A stretch of DNA of 64,000 nt, taken from positions 58,849,655 to 58,913,654 of the forward strand of contig CM070618.1 of assembly GCA_036346255.1 (NCBI GenBank). Reading direction: 5' to 3'. Positions 11,131 through 22,015 of this stretch are shown piece by piece (positions within the stretch are counted from its first letter, which is position 1; every line of letters begins with the position of its first letter). The notes beneath the pieces are model-generated. The model was given only the letters and a program-made list of their open reading frames with translations, was not told the origin of the DNA and did no database searches. Source of the stretch: Ampelocalamus luodianensis. Its lineage: Eukaryota; Streptophyta; Magnoliopsida; Poales; Poaceae. The translations under genes were made by a program, and so were the position numbers.

Positions 11131-13290
11131 ACCTAGTGTTTTCCAACAGACAGCAGCTGTACGACACTAGCAGCCTGAAGATAGCGTGCTATCCATTTTG
11201 CCTCGATCAGCTCTGCCTGCACTTCACTCTGCAATAAACGCGGAGCAAAGAACAAGCTAGCCTACCACAAACTCTGTCTACGTACTCATTGGAAATTTAA
11301 GTTCTCATGTAATTGTCAGAACCAAAGAAAGCTTTCTGAAACTATGCTTTTGCTATGTGCTCCCGTCATATTTACCACTACCATGTGAACTGCCTGTATT
11401 AGCCAAACTCAGATGACATGTCATAGTCATCCTGCACCTTCGTCTCTATGTAACTATGTAAATTAAAACAGATACCTGAAGTCTATAGTTCGTTTGACCA
11501 CCGTTCTAGCATTCAAGCTTCACTGCCTCTTAACATGCTTACGCTTGACATTCAGACAGAATCATCGGAGGCGCAGCGTAGCGCGCTATCCGCTCTAGTA
11601 ATTTAGAAGACTAGAACTTTCTAAAAGTGCTGGTGACAGCAACAGATGGAGCTATAGACTTGCGAGTTGTGACATGTTCACCTACAAAAAAACCTCAAAA
11701 CACATTAACCCCCATAATTCCCGGTGGAAAGGGCTCCCAGCCGCGCTAGCCACGTCACTGAGAAAACGGCGTCCGTTCGATCGGGACGCGCTCGGCTCCG
11801 GGCCGGCGGATTTTGGCCGGTGCGCTTGGTGCGTTTCGTTCGCGCTCGCTGGGGTGGCCTGCATCCGTCTGATCGTGGCTCAGCGCTTCAGGGGATGTCC
11901 GCGTTGATGCGTGGGCACTGCCCGTCCGCTTGCATCGCTTCCTCTTTCTCTGGATTCGCGGCGTCTTTTCTCGATCGCCCCGCCTGCTCACGTGCCGGCG
12001 CGGGTGATCTTCTAGTCTAAAATAAAAGTTGGTGCCACTGGGTAGGCCTGAAATTAATTCACAATGTCTGAAGAGAATAAATCTACCTCCACAAATACGG
12101 CCACTGAGAAACCTAACACTCTCTGGTTCGATACAGCATTACAGCTTGTAGCACTAGGAAAGTTATAGTCACATGACTCACATCGACCTCACTGCCCATG
12201 TGAATGGCAGAGAAAATTACAATCACGTCAAACTCTGGCCATGTGAACGTCACTCGATCATGAGAGCGATTGCTCAAGGAAGTAGACTAGTAGTACATCC
12301 AGAGCTGGTGATACCACCACATACAGAAAGTCTGATGAAAACGCTACAGCGATGCGAGGATGGGAAAGATCTTCAGGTTACAGGCCCCTGAAAAGGGCTC
12401 TGATCTGTATCACGCCGTGGAGTTTCTTCAGAGCCGGGCACGCCGCGACGAGTCTGCCACATTCACTCCTCTCTTCGGCTGCATGGATCAAGGATCAGCA
12501 ACGTCACTTTTGCATGGTGAGAGATGGGTCTGACGGATGAATGTGCTAACCTCACATTTTGCTACTACAGGGTGCAAAGGGAAACCAAGTGGTAACCTTG
12601 AAGGGTCGGCTCGTTTTTAGCTTCAAACGAGAAATACCTTCCTAGTTTGCGCACTGACAAATCAAATGCGAAGAATATATGGCATAAATTTCATATGAAT
12701 AGTCCCGGGAGATGCATGCTTGTATACTGATTACGGAGAATAAACAAGAACCTTTTGGTTTCAGAAAAGTACCATTAGTCTTAGGTATACTACCTGTGGA
12801 GATCATGGGGATATAATCATAATCTTAGTGTGCTGAACAATTGACAATAGCATCGAGACATTTGGAGAAACTCTTGTTTTCGAGAAATTCAATATGTGTT
12901 AGGCTGAGGTCAGACCGGCTATGTTGGCGATCTGACTGGCCATGGTGGTACTTTGCTTATTAGGCTGAGGTCAGAATTCAATAGACTTTGCTTATTAGGC
13001 TGAACTTTAAACTTAAATTCATAGCATCAACTTTGCTTATTAAGTACTTGCTTAGTACGAAAGTACTTGCACTTGCTATTAACCACCTTGTTTAGAAGTG
13101 ACGAATCAGATACGGTAAAGCGATACTAATGGACAACTACGGTGGGGCTACTACTTGGAGGACTCCGTACCACTTCATTCATACCAAAATCCTAGTCTTA
13201 AGGTTGGCAAGTACGAATTGAAGGTAGTTCTATTATTTACACTGATTATGGTCATTACTCGAGAAAATATGGTTTTGTCGGTAATAATCC
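11131..13290. other. Intergenic: GC-rich island then AT-rich DNA
   Basis: 11674-12030 is GC-rich with CpG-rich overlapping frames that look compositional. 12060-12620 has no convincing coding signal. 12900-13090 holds short direct repeats of taggctgaggtcaga and actttgcttatta. No gene, RNA or complete element was recognised. Confidence 0.4.
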
Positions 13291-13301
13291 TTAAGATGTC
13301 A

Positions 13302-13400
13302 TCACCTCACGCCGATACCATCACACCTTTGGTAACGATACTGGCTTAATAATCCATAAGCCGGTCTCGTCACCAAAGGTGTGATGGCACGGGGCGTCAC
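13302..13400. repeat. Short foldback (inverted repeat)
   Basis: Two arms of about 45 bp, each containing ACCATCACACCTTTGGT or its complement, flank a short centre near 13350. The arms differ at several bases. The sequence would form a stem-loop. It uses the same GTCAC/GTGAC vocabulary as the larger foldback at 52175-52563, but kinship is not shown. Confidence 0.6.
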
Positions 13401-13652
13401 AAAGAAGATGAAGGAAACAAGGTGGAGGCGAAGTAGGTAGGGCACCCGGAGAGGAAGAAGAAGCAGAGGCAGGGGCAGATCTCGTCGCAGAGGGGTGGTT
13501 GCGGTGGCAGTGGTGGGGGCTCCCTGGGGCAGGGCGTCGGTGAGGAAGTGAAGAAGATGGTTGGGAAAGGAAGCGAAGAAGCGAACTATTTTGTTTCGTT
13601 GGTTGGGGGATGTATAAGGTTTCAATAGATGGGTCTAGTCTGATTTGAAAAT

Positions 13653-13784
13653 AAATTTTATGGGACGGGGTCTCACGAGAGGCCCCTCACGGATGCCGTC
13701 CATCTGTGAACAGTGACAAAAGGACAAGGAGAATCGGATGGTGGGAAGGAGGGGCCTCTCCGTGAGGCCCCGTCCCAGAAAATT
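13653..13784. repeat. MITE-like inverted repeat
   Basis: Arms at about 13653-13687 and 13750-13784 share TGGGACGGGG(T/C)CTCACG and AGAGGCCCCTC in opposite orientation. The interior is about 60 bp and has a small self-complementary patch. It is compatible with a short non-autonomous DNA element; target duplication unclear. Confidence 0.6.
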
Positions 13785-15489
13785 TGCTTCCGTCTGATTT
13801 GGTTGTGTATACGAGCAACATCCTGTAGTGATACTGGTCTTTCCGGTACCTTCTTAAAGTTGGAGAACATAGGCAACGTTGTTCAAGTTATCAAATTTTA
13901 AATTTTGGCCCCTTTGGACCATCCCGCTTCATGGAGCAGTCTCGGAGGCATGTAGGAGAAGAGGGGTCAAGATGAGAGGAGGGGCAAAGGGTTCATTTCA
14001 CGTGGCCCAAAACAGAAAATTGGTGGGAAAAGCCCTGAAAATGCCAAAATAGCATAAAATGTATTCCTATGCCGTAGAGTGTCAAATTATTGATGTAGTG
14101 ACAATTACTCAATTTTATCTTGAAATGCCAAACCAACTGACTTCATTGAAATATTTGGTACAAACCGGTCCAAAAATGGAAGAATGCAAAGTGGTTCAAA
14201 TTAGAAACCCAAGTTTTCTCCTCTTCTTTTTGGCGACTTTAATTTTAGGTGCACGCTGCTATTTGTTCTGAAAGGGCAATCTAGCTAACAGACTTTAATG
14301 CCGATTAGATGACAAGCAAACTAGCTTTGCAGACTATTCTTTTCAGGGCAAGAATATTTTGTGCTAGTATTTGATTCACACCATTATAAGAGCCAAAGAT
14401 TACCGTTTCATTTTTTTTCCTGTTTTATGTGAACAAGTTCTTTTAGGGTACATCCAACCCGTGGTGTCTATCTTCTAGACATAGTTAAGACTTACATCTC
14501 CAATCCTTTGTCTTGCACGCTTCATATTACAATTTTGTTAATACTTTTCCCACGGACACTGACTGTCTGCACATGATATCTAGACACAAACCTCTGCACA
14601 ACCCCGCTCCACGCCCGTACTTTTCCCTTGGATGGTGTGAAGACATCACGCCCTGCATGAGACATGGCTTCTCTTTTATCTACCTCACCAAAAATAGGTG
14701 CATTTGGATTCACAATGGGATTGGCATAGGGATACGAGATGTGATATGCTAGGGTGTGTTGTCATGTACTATAATGTCTAGAGAAAGTACTGGATGCGAT
14801 GTGAGTGGATTTGGTCTATAGGTACTAGGTCTCACTGAACAATGTAGAGTGTGAGTGGTTAAAAGACAAGTCGGGTATCCAATTGAGGCATCAAAAAAAT
14901 GAATTGAATCAATTTTCCCTTTCTCCTTCCTCTGTTTCCCCTTTTCTGTCGATTGTGCGATGGCGAATTCTTCTTGCCTCGATTTGCGCTTGCCGCCGGC
15001 GATGAGACCATGACATGTGTTTTGTAATGGGATACGAGCTTTAAATGCTATTCCCTTGTTTGGCATTTATTTGGATTGGGTTTGGGATATGAGGCTGGCA
15101 TTTGTTTGGATTGGGTTTGGGATCGTTGCAGGCAGGCAGCAGCACTAACACCATCGCCTCATGCGAGGGAAGGGCATGCGGAGGCCAGGACTACCTTGCT
15201 GGGCGTGAGTTGCGGTGGCGGCAGCCTCGGCGTGGTCACGGTGTGCGATGGGGAAAAACACACAGGAGGAGAAGGAGAGGATGGGTGGCGATGCGAAGGT
15301 CTGGCAAGCGACAATCTGCGCAGACGCGCGGACAGGTGCAGCTCGACGTGTGGGTGCGGGGCTCCGGCCGAGAGGACGACAGGTAATTTGGCCCATCTTC
15401 AATTCCCCACCTCCCCCACTGGTTTTAAATCGGTGGGATATGAGCTCTCTTATCCCATTCCCAATCCAGCCTCATATCCCATTCTTCCG
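13785..15489. other. Intergenic, no gene recognised
   Basis: Mostly AT-rich with a GC-rich patch at 15140-15380. ggattgggtttgggat recurs at 15071 and 15106. The inverted version of gggatatgaggctgg near 15465 hints at a degraded foldback element between about 14745 and 15490, but ends could not be fixed. Confidence 0.35.
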
Positions 15490-17190
15490 ATGACCTCGTT
15501 TTTGGACCATCAAACTCTTTACAATTGCCTAAGAAGTTCAATTGCGAAGCAAGAAATAGTGCAATAAGCCTGCTTACATTTGCACAATAAAATCCAAACT
15601 TTTATTACAGAAGATTAAGCCTTAGCGGCCAGTTTTTACAGAACCAGAGCATCCAAGCCCAAAGTTATATATTACATGACAAAAGAAGTTCAACACCGTA
15701 GGCACGCCTGAGCGTAGTTGAAACCTAGGGGCTATTTGGATTGCATCCCAAATAAACCAAACTAAATTTTGGTAATGCCTATGAAATTTGGCCATCATTT
15801 GGTTTAATGCCAAAATTTGGTTTTGCCCCCAAAAATTTGGTATTGACAAGCTTTGCCTAGCCAATTCTTTGGCAGAATTTTGGTTGCAAAATTGAGAGCT
15901 AAATTTTGGCTTGGCAGCACAGTGATAAATTAATTGTAAGATAAGTTTGATTAGTAAGTTTCAAATGATCATATTTCCTAAACCGAGTATCCGGTTTCTA
16001 ATCCGTTTGAACCGTTGTGTTCTTTGTCATTTTATCAACAAAACAAGATCACTATTGGCATATTTTGGGGGCAAAAAAGAATATATGTCATGCGGGACCC
16101 ACGTGTCATGTGGGGGTAAAAAAGCAAAATTTGATATGGTTACAATCCAAACACACCAATTTCAGCATTACCAAAATTTTGGTATGAGTACGATCCAAAC
16201 AACAATTTTTTGCCCCGGTTTTGGCATTGACCGCATTTTGGCATTACCAAAATTTTGGTACTGCTCACTAGGATCACAATCCAAACAGCCCCCTAATACC
16301 AATAGTCATCACCATCCAAAGGTTCATCAAATTCTTCCTCGTAATGACCACCGGTATCCTTCCAAGTTTCTTCTGTTTAAGTTTAGCAAGTATGAGTACG
16401 ACAGTACTTAGTAAGTCACATGGGAAGCTATTTAACTACTTGCTAGGGTTTCAAATGATTGTTGATGGTTTTATCATATTAGGGCACGTAGATGCATTCT
16501 TTAGGTAAAAGCAATTTGACTTTAAAACAAGAAACCATAATAATAATAGTAATAGTAACAGAGGGGTTTTTCCAACATCTGTAATTACCATCTTAACACC
16601 TCAAAATATCTACTTATGCCTCATTTACTTGAATCACCCATGAACACATCTCCATTAACCGGAAGCACGGCGTATTCGAATATCATTAATTATACTCTGC
16701 AGAGTTGCCCAACTTTACCCATAAGATATCTCAGACTCACAATGTCAAGCTATTAACACGCAACATATTCACGTGCGACTGAGTCGAGATAACAAAGCCC
16801 TTTCAATGCTCTTCCCTTTCTAGTCTCTACCTGGTAGGTTCTTGGTCAAACAGCCATCGAAAGACCACCGACCAATAGTGGAATCTGCGGTCCGATGCTG
16901 AATGGACCTACCGTTGTGTAGACCAGCGAGTGACCCATTGGGTTCATTCCTGTCCCACCCCTTTTTAGACACAACTGTCCTTTACCACAAGGACAGCTAC
17001 CACCTATAGATATTTGATCGGAACGAGCAGTGTACTAACTAAGGTGGTTATATCAAACATGTGGTTGAGTAAGTTTTGCGTCTATTACTTGGCACAAGTT
17101 TTAGTCCCTATCTGTCTCAAGTGTGGAGGTGGACCTTTAACCAACTCGTGGTTGTCCACCTCACTACAACAGATCAATGAAACCCTGACA
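15490..17190 (-). mobile_element. Gypsy-like non-coding repeat, copy B (3' part)
   Basis: Read on the minus strand, this region parallels 60310-61002 plus 63514-63700: the gtggacaaccacgagttgg motif, tgggtaaagttgggcaactctgcagagt, then tgcatccacgtgcc. It ends in a short acidic reading frame, EEEFDEPLDGDDYWY then stop (16370-16294). A 565-bp MITE sits exactly at that stop codon. The terminal part (15720-15490) resembles non-coding grass retroelement 3' sequence. It is homologous to copies A and C. The LTR-retroelement class is inferred from structure, not confirmed. Confidence 0.6.
15728..16292. mobile_element. Tourist-like MITE with CTA target duplication
   Basis: Terminal inverted repeats GGGGCT(A/G)TTTGGATTG bound a 565-bp AT-rich element full of ccaaaattttggta motifs. 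The trinucleotide CTA flanks it at 15725-15727 and 16293-16295, as for PIF/Harbinger-type MITEs. A second member is at 37767-38296. No coding sequence. Confidence 0.8.
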
Positions 17191-18960
17191 GCCCAAAACT
17201 ATCGGCAAAAATACCAAAGCTGTCAGCTATGTACTTTGCTGATAGCCGACTGTCGGAGATTCCCTCTCAGCGCTGCTGTCAGAGAAGGACATCAAATGCT
17301 GGCAACCATATTGGTGCTCTTTTGCTGAGAGTGCAATCTGTGGGAGAACAGGGGAGTGGGATGTGAATTCAAACACTTCATGGCCTAATCATTTGTGATT
17401 GCACTGTCGGTTATGGGCAATGTTTACCAACATCTAAAAAATGATTATTTTAAATTCAATGGCCATATATGATTTGAATTCTTGGTTTATATGTACGAAT
17501 TAGCATATTCATCTCTCGACCCTTTATTATATGTTGACATCCACAAATCTGCATCCATGCAAATCCTTACCAAACTGGAAGTTCAAACTCCAATATATTT
17601 CTTTGGAATAAAGTAGTACAACACCATGCATAACGAAGAAACTGGAAGTTCAGATCCCATATAGAAAAGGAACCCCAGACGCTAATAATTTGTTTAGGAA
17701 TGGTACAACGCATACAACTTCATGACTAAACATTTCTAACTAGCATGTTTCTTAACTTCGGCATCAGAACACCATGAAAGTGACGTCACTGACCCGCCGG
17801 ATCGGTTGAGACTTGGGAGGTCAACGTGGTCGTCTTGGAACAGGATACAAACCAACACCGGTAAATTTATGGAATCGATTGATTACTTAAAAAGTTAGAT
17901 CAATCAGTGAGTTAAGAGTGTATGTATATATAGACGAGGTGAGGATTAATTAAGCCAAGCATACTGCTTACAAATCGCGGGGAAGGAATTGCTCATCGTC
18001 ATCCTCGATGGCTTGAAAGAAACAGCATTGCTGTCTTGTGCCTCCAACATCCTCAAGTCAATTAATCTCATTGACGATGTGGCCATGGCGTCGAGCGTCC
18101 GGAACATGATTCCGCATCGCAAGTCTTGACTCCGGAACTCGATCTATCACGGTCGCCGGCCTCGCCGCCTCGGTATGTATGAAAAGCTGAGGTGAAGGGG
18201 GGAGGCGGAGGCGTAGGGATGTTTGATGAATAGGCAGCGCATAGGTTTATAATAGTTTGTCTTTTTAAAGTTATCTCTAAAAGCTTTAAGTCATCTACAA
18301 ACAACGTTAGAGACAACATCTCCAATAAGTTATCTATAAAATCATTCATTTTTAACACAACTTATCCCTTTTAACTTTCACTATTTGCGATAGTTTACGT
18401 GTCTAGTTTGTCTTTTATATAATAGATGACACTTTCTCTCTCTTCACATTCTCTTTTCTTTAACTACAACTTTGAATGACATGACAGATAAGAGACGACT
18501 GAAGTGGCAATTATTGAAGATGCCTAACGAATTAGTAGTGCACCCCGGTTAATTAGGGTTAAAAATAAATGAGCCTTAAAGGAAGATAATTAATGTTTCA
18601 CGTGATTTGGGGCTTTCAGCTGGCCTTTCAACATGGCTGTCGGCCATTCATTATCAATAAAACAAGGGTAATAATGATCCCACGCATACGTCCGATTGGA
18701 CGCTTCGTATCGTACGCATACGTCCGATCCCGCTGAGTAAGTACGTACTTGAGTGTGAGACTTTTCCATCGCTATATTTATTCGGTGATCCAGACATGAA
18801 TTGATAGACTTGTCGCTGATGAGTAAAGGCAAGCAGCGGATGTACCGCGCGGCACTCATGATAATCTCATAAATCCAAGCCTCGAGTACGTGTGCCCATC
18901 ATCATTTACGTACAGCGAGCATAGATTTCGTGCCATATTGATATATGTACTATAGTGTAT
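17191..18960. other. Intergenic, no gene recognised
   Basis: AT-rich DNA. 18240-18590 contains degraded MITE-like sequence (agtttgtctttt near both ends). 18650-18740 contains cgcatacgtccgat twice. Open frames here are short and non-conserved by eye. Confidence 0.35.
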
Positions 18961-18973
18961 AAGTAGGGAAAAA

Positions 18974-19262
18974 AATGCTGCAATCATTGTCCTACGATGT
19001 TGCAACCGTTGTTCAAGGATGTTGCAACCGTTGTCTGATGATGTTGCAACCGTTGTCCGAGGATGTTGCAACCATGGTCCGAGGATGTTGCAACCGTTGT
19101 CCGGAGATGTTGAAACTATTTTCCGAGGATGTTGCAACTATTTTTCTAGAATGTTGCAACCATTGTCCGGGGATGTTGCAACCGTTGTCCGGGGATGTTG
19201 TAACTGTTGTCCGATGATATTGCAACCATTGTGCGGGGATGTTGCAACCGTTATCTAGATAT
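18974..19262. repeat. 22-bp minisatellite, array 1
   Basis: About 13 imperfect copies of a 22-bp unit, consensus GATGTTGCAACCGTTGTCCG plus two variable bases. Since 22 is one more than a multiple of three and the unit lacks stops, all frames stay open for long stretches and give Cys-rich translations. These are not regarded as genes. Confidence 0.9.
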
Positions 19263-19575
19263 ATTGCATTTTTGGACCGTACGGTGGGACCTATTCCTAT
19301 AGACCACGCTATCTTCTAATTAATCAAGTAACTGAGGGGTGTGGGGCCACTATTAAGGACATCAATTAACCAGATAAGAGTCAATGGTTTTGATCAACCT
19401 TCGTTATCCAACGGTGGCCGAACCGTACGATGAAAATCTCAGCGTCGGACGTACGAGCCGTAGTAGCGTCTAACAAAAAAAATATTGCGACCGTTGAAAA
19501 AAAAGTTGCATACTGCTCACGGCGATGTTGTAATTTTTTTTCAACGTGTTTTTCTTAGATGCTTTGTTTTTTGAT

Positions 19576-19788
19576 TTGTGATGTTGCAACCGTTGTCCGG
19601 GGATGTTGCAACTGTTATTCGTGGATATTGCAACCGTTATCCTATGATGTTGCAACCATTATCCGGGGTTGTTGCAACTATTGTCCTAGGATGTTACAAC
19701 CATTGTTCAGGGATGTTGTAACTATTGTCCTAGGATGTTGCAACCGTTGTCCGAAAATGTTGTAACCCTGTCTCGGGGATGTTGTATG
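19576..19788. repeat. 22-bp minisatellite, array 2
   Basis: About ten further copies of the same GATGTTGCAACCGTTGTCCG unit in the same orientation, separated from array 1 by some 300 bp of non-repeat DNA. Both arrays lie within DNA flanked by cgtacgtccgat-type motifs (18690, 19444, 20236). Confidence 0.88.
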
Positions 19789-20756
19789 CAGCGACGTAAT
19801 TTTTTAATATATATTTTTGTGTTCACGTTCTAGAGATCCATTGTATTCTCGTGTGTTCGTCTCTCTATCCGTGCTTAACTCTGTGGCCGTGCATATGTGT
19901 GTCAGTGTGTGTGCGCGCATGGTAGGCACTTCAGTGGTTCGTTGTATGCAGCTGGTAGATCATCTAAACACTACAAGCCAGCAACTAGTAATTAATTAAG
20001 TTTCTGTGGTGCTTTCAATGTGTTTCTAGTTGGTCTCTTGTGGTCTAGCCAACCGGTCTATCTAATTTTGTGGTCTCTATCTCACTTTGGATAGGAGAGA
20101 TACGAGTCACTTATTTAGGCCATAGCATACGACGTAATAGGGTACAATTGCGCCGCTCAGTTGTATTCCTCGGAAACTATATAGCTCTCGGCCTCTCAAT
20201 GATGTGGCCGGGCGTACGGAGAAAATCATGTAATCGGACGTACGAATCCTAGTGCTTTCCATAAAACAATCACAAAAGGCTGCAGTACTTTTGTTACGTG
20301 ATATTATTTTTTAAGGAAAGTGATGTTTATTTGTACTATTTGAGGTTACCGGTTCAATTTGGACGAGCATCCTCCTAGCAATGTCATGAGCTACACTGCG
20401 TGACATTGGTTCTTAGCCGTTTGATTAAAAAGCGAAGAGCAAGATCACGTGCGATACTGCACTGCAGCAAAAACACTGTAGCAAAAGTGTTGTAGTTTAC
20501 AATGTAATGATACTGTGCTCGTTGATTTGGTCTGTTCTTCATGAATTGGACGGCTCAAATCGTCGTAATGTCACGATACTGTTGTTAGAAATTGGCCCAT
20601 ATGAGTGAGGTCCATTTTCTATAATTCCAAAACATTTATGGGTTAGTACCATATTGTTAAGGCAAGGTGGAGGTGACCAACATATAAGGTGGAGTTCTTG
20701 CCACTCCTTAAAACATGTGACACATGGATGAGGGTGGCATGAGGAGGGCTCTGGCT

Positions 20757-20795
20757 AAACACACACACACACACGCACGCACGCGCGCGCGCGTT
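20757..20795. repeat. (AC)n-(GC)n microsatellite
   Basis: An uninterrupted run of ac dinucleotides grades through gcac into gc dinucleotides inside the solo LTR. Confidence 0.9.
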
Positions 20796-20966
20796 CGCGT
20801 ATTTTCGCGTGAAAAATCGTGTGACTTGTGACTTGTGAAGCGCGACCGTGCCGTGACGTGGCGCGCCATTTGGCGAACCAAGTCCACCTTATTTTCTTGA
20901 ACCATGCATCTCTCTCTTTGAATGAGATTCAAATGTTTGAATTTGAGGCTTTATTGAGTAATGATG

Positions 20967-21075
20967 ATAGGCGATTACGGTGGGTAAATGGTCGTTATGT
21001 GACGATTACGGTGGGTAAATGGTGGTTAAGTGTGTCGATTACGATGGGTAAATGGTCGCTTTAACTGCCGATTAC
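20967..21075 (+). promoter_or_regulatory. Tandem repeat upstream of the LTR TATA box
   Basis: Three copies of a 31-33 bp unit carrying CGATTACGGTGGGTAAATGG, plus a partial fourth, lie directly before ctatatatgt (21086-21095). The core GGGTAAATGG resembles the TGGGTAATGG core of the 27-bp array in the copia LTR at 854-957. An enhancer role is inferred. Confidence 0.5.
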
Positions 21076-21544
21076 TAGTCCGCATCTATATATGTCCGAG
21101 ACGCCCGATGCATAGCAAGCGAAGAATAGCCTCCATTCCTTCTTCCTTCTAATCTGTCTTTGTTGTCTCGCGCCGTGCGAACCTCGCCGACTCTTCTTCT
21201 CGGCGTGCGTGAAGAAGGGAAGCGGTATCTCCGAGCCGTTCTTTGCGTGAAGACCTACACGGGCGGCAATAAGGTTTCGGCAGCGATTCGCGCGACCGCT
21301 TCGCACGACTGCGACATATACGTTTCTACATCGCATCAAGTCTGCGCCGCTTCTCGTTCTTCATCGCACCCATCTGTAAGTATATCGTGTGATTGATTGA
21401 TTTGTTTACATCCTGCTTTTCATATATTGCAGTACAATGAGTTGTCTCGTTGTCGATCTTGTTTTATGCATCATTAGTCTTTTGCAATATTTGTCCTTTA
21501 ATAACATCTGGAATGAAAATATTGCCCTCATTTTCAACAACTGT

Positions 21545-22015
21545 TGCTCTCTACTATTTCTTTTGCAATGTCAGAGGATCTGAATCCATTCAATTCGTAA
21601 GCCCAATGTGCTTTTTTTTTTACGTTTAATATTTTTACAGATAAATTTGGCATAACAGATCTAAAAGATTTTGCTAGTACTTTATAATTTAATTTACATG
21701 AGAGTGCCTTTTTTATTTTCAAGTGAATGATATTCTTCAATTTAGAGATGATAATGTAAGATAAATTTGAACATGTACGTGGAGATTCTAGCTGCCTGAT
21801 TTCTGGCGCCAACAGCAGTCTTCATATTGAGCAAACCATTTCCGAAAGGACGTATAAATTATTTTTTACGGAAACTTATGATAAAAACTGATTTAGCATG
21901 ACAGTAGCCAGCATAGCTGAGAGGGCTATCCAATATGGCATAATCAACCAACAGAGTACTGTTGGTGTTGTATTCGCCAACAGGACTGTTGGCCACCATT
22001 TCATTGTATATGTGA
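21545..22015. other. Intergenic, no gene recognised
   Basis: AT-rich DNA continuing the sequence interrupted by the solo LTR. Short repeats of aggactgttgg occur near 21980-22025. No coding signal. Confidence 0.35.

Larger units (their letters stand above)
20583..21539 (+). mobile_element. Solo copia LTR with ACTGT target duplication
   Basis: Begins TGTTAGAAATTGG and ends TTTTCAACA. The identical five bases ACTGT flank it at 20578-20582 and 21540-21544. Length is 957 bp with no internal domain, as left by LTR-LTR recombination. It contains an (AC)n/(GC)n run at 20757-20795, a tandem repeat of 31-33 bp (20967-21070) and a TATA-like ctatatatgt at 21086. It resembles the 260-1401 LTR in layout but is a different family. 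Confidence 0.88.

Noticed and set aside
11960..12016. Helitron 3' end (ctag near 12013)
   Set aside because: No convincing terminal hairpin and no TC start were found upstream.
19019..19258. Cys-rich proteins from the open frames across the 22-bp repeats
   Set aside because: The frames are open on both strands because the repeat lacks stops. No start context or non-repeat coding sequence supports a gene.
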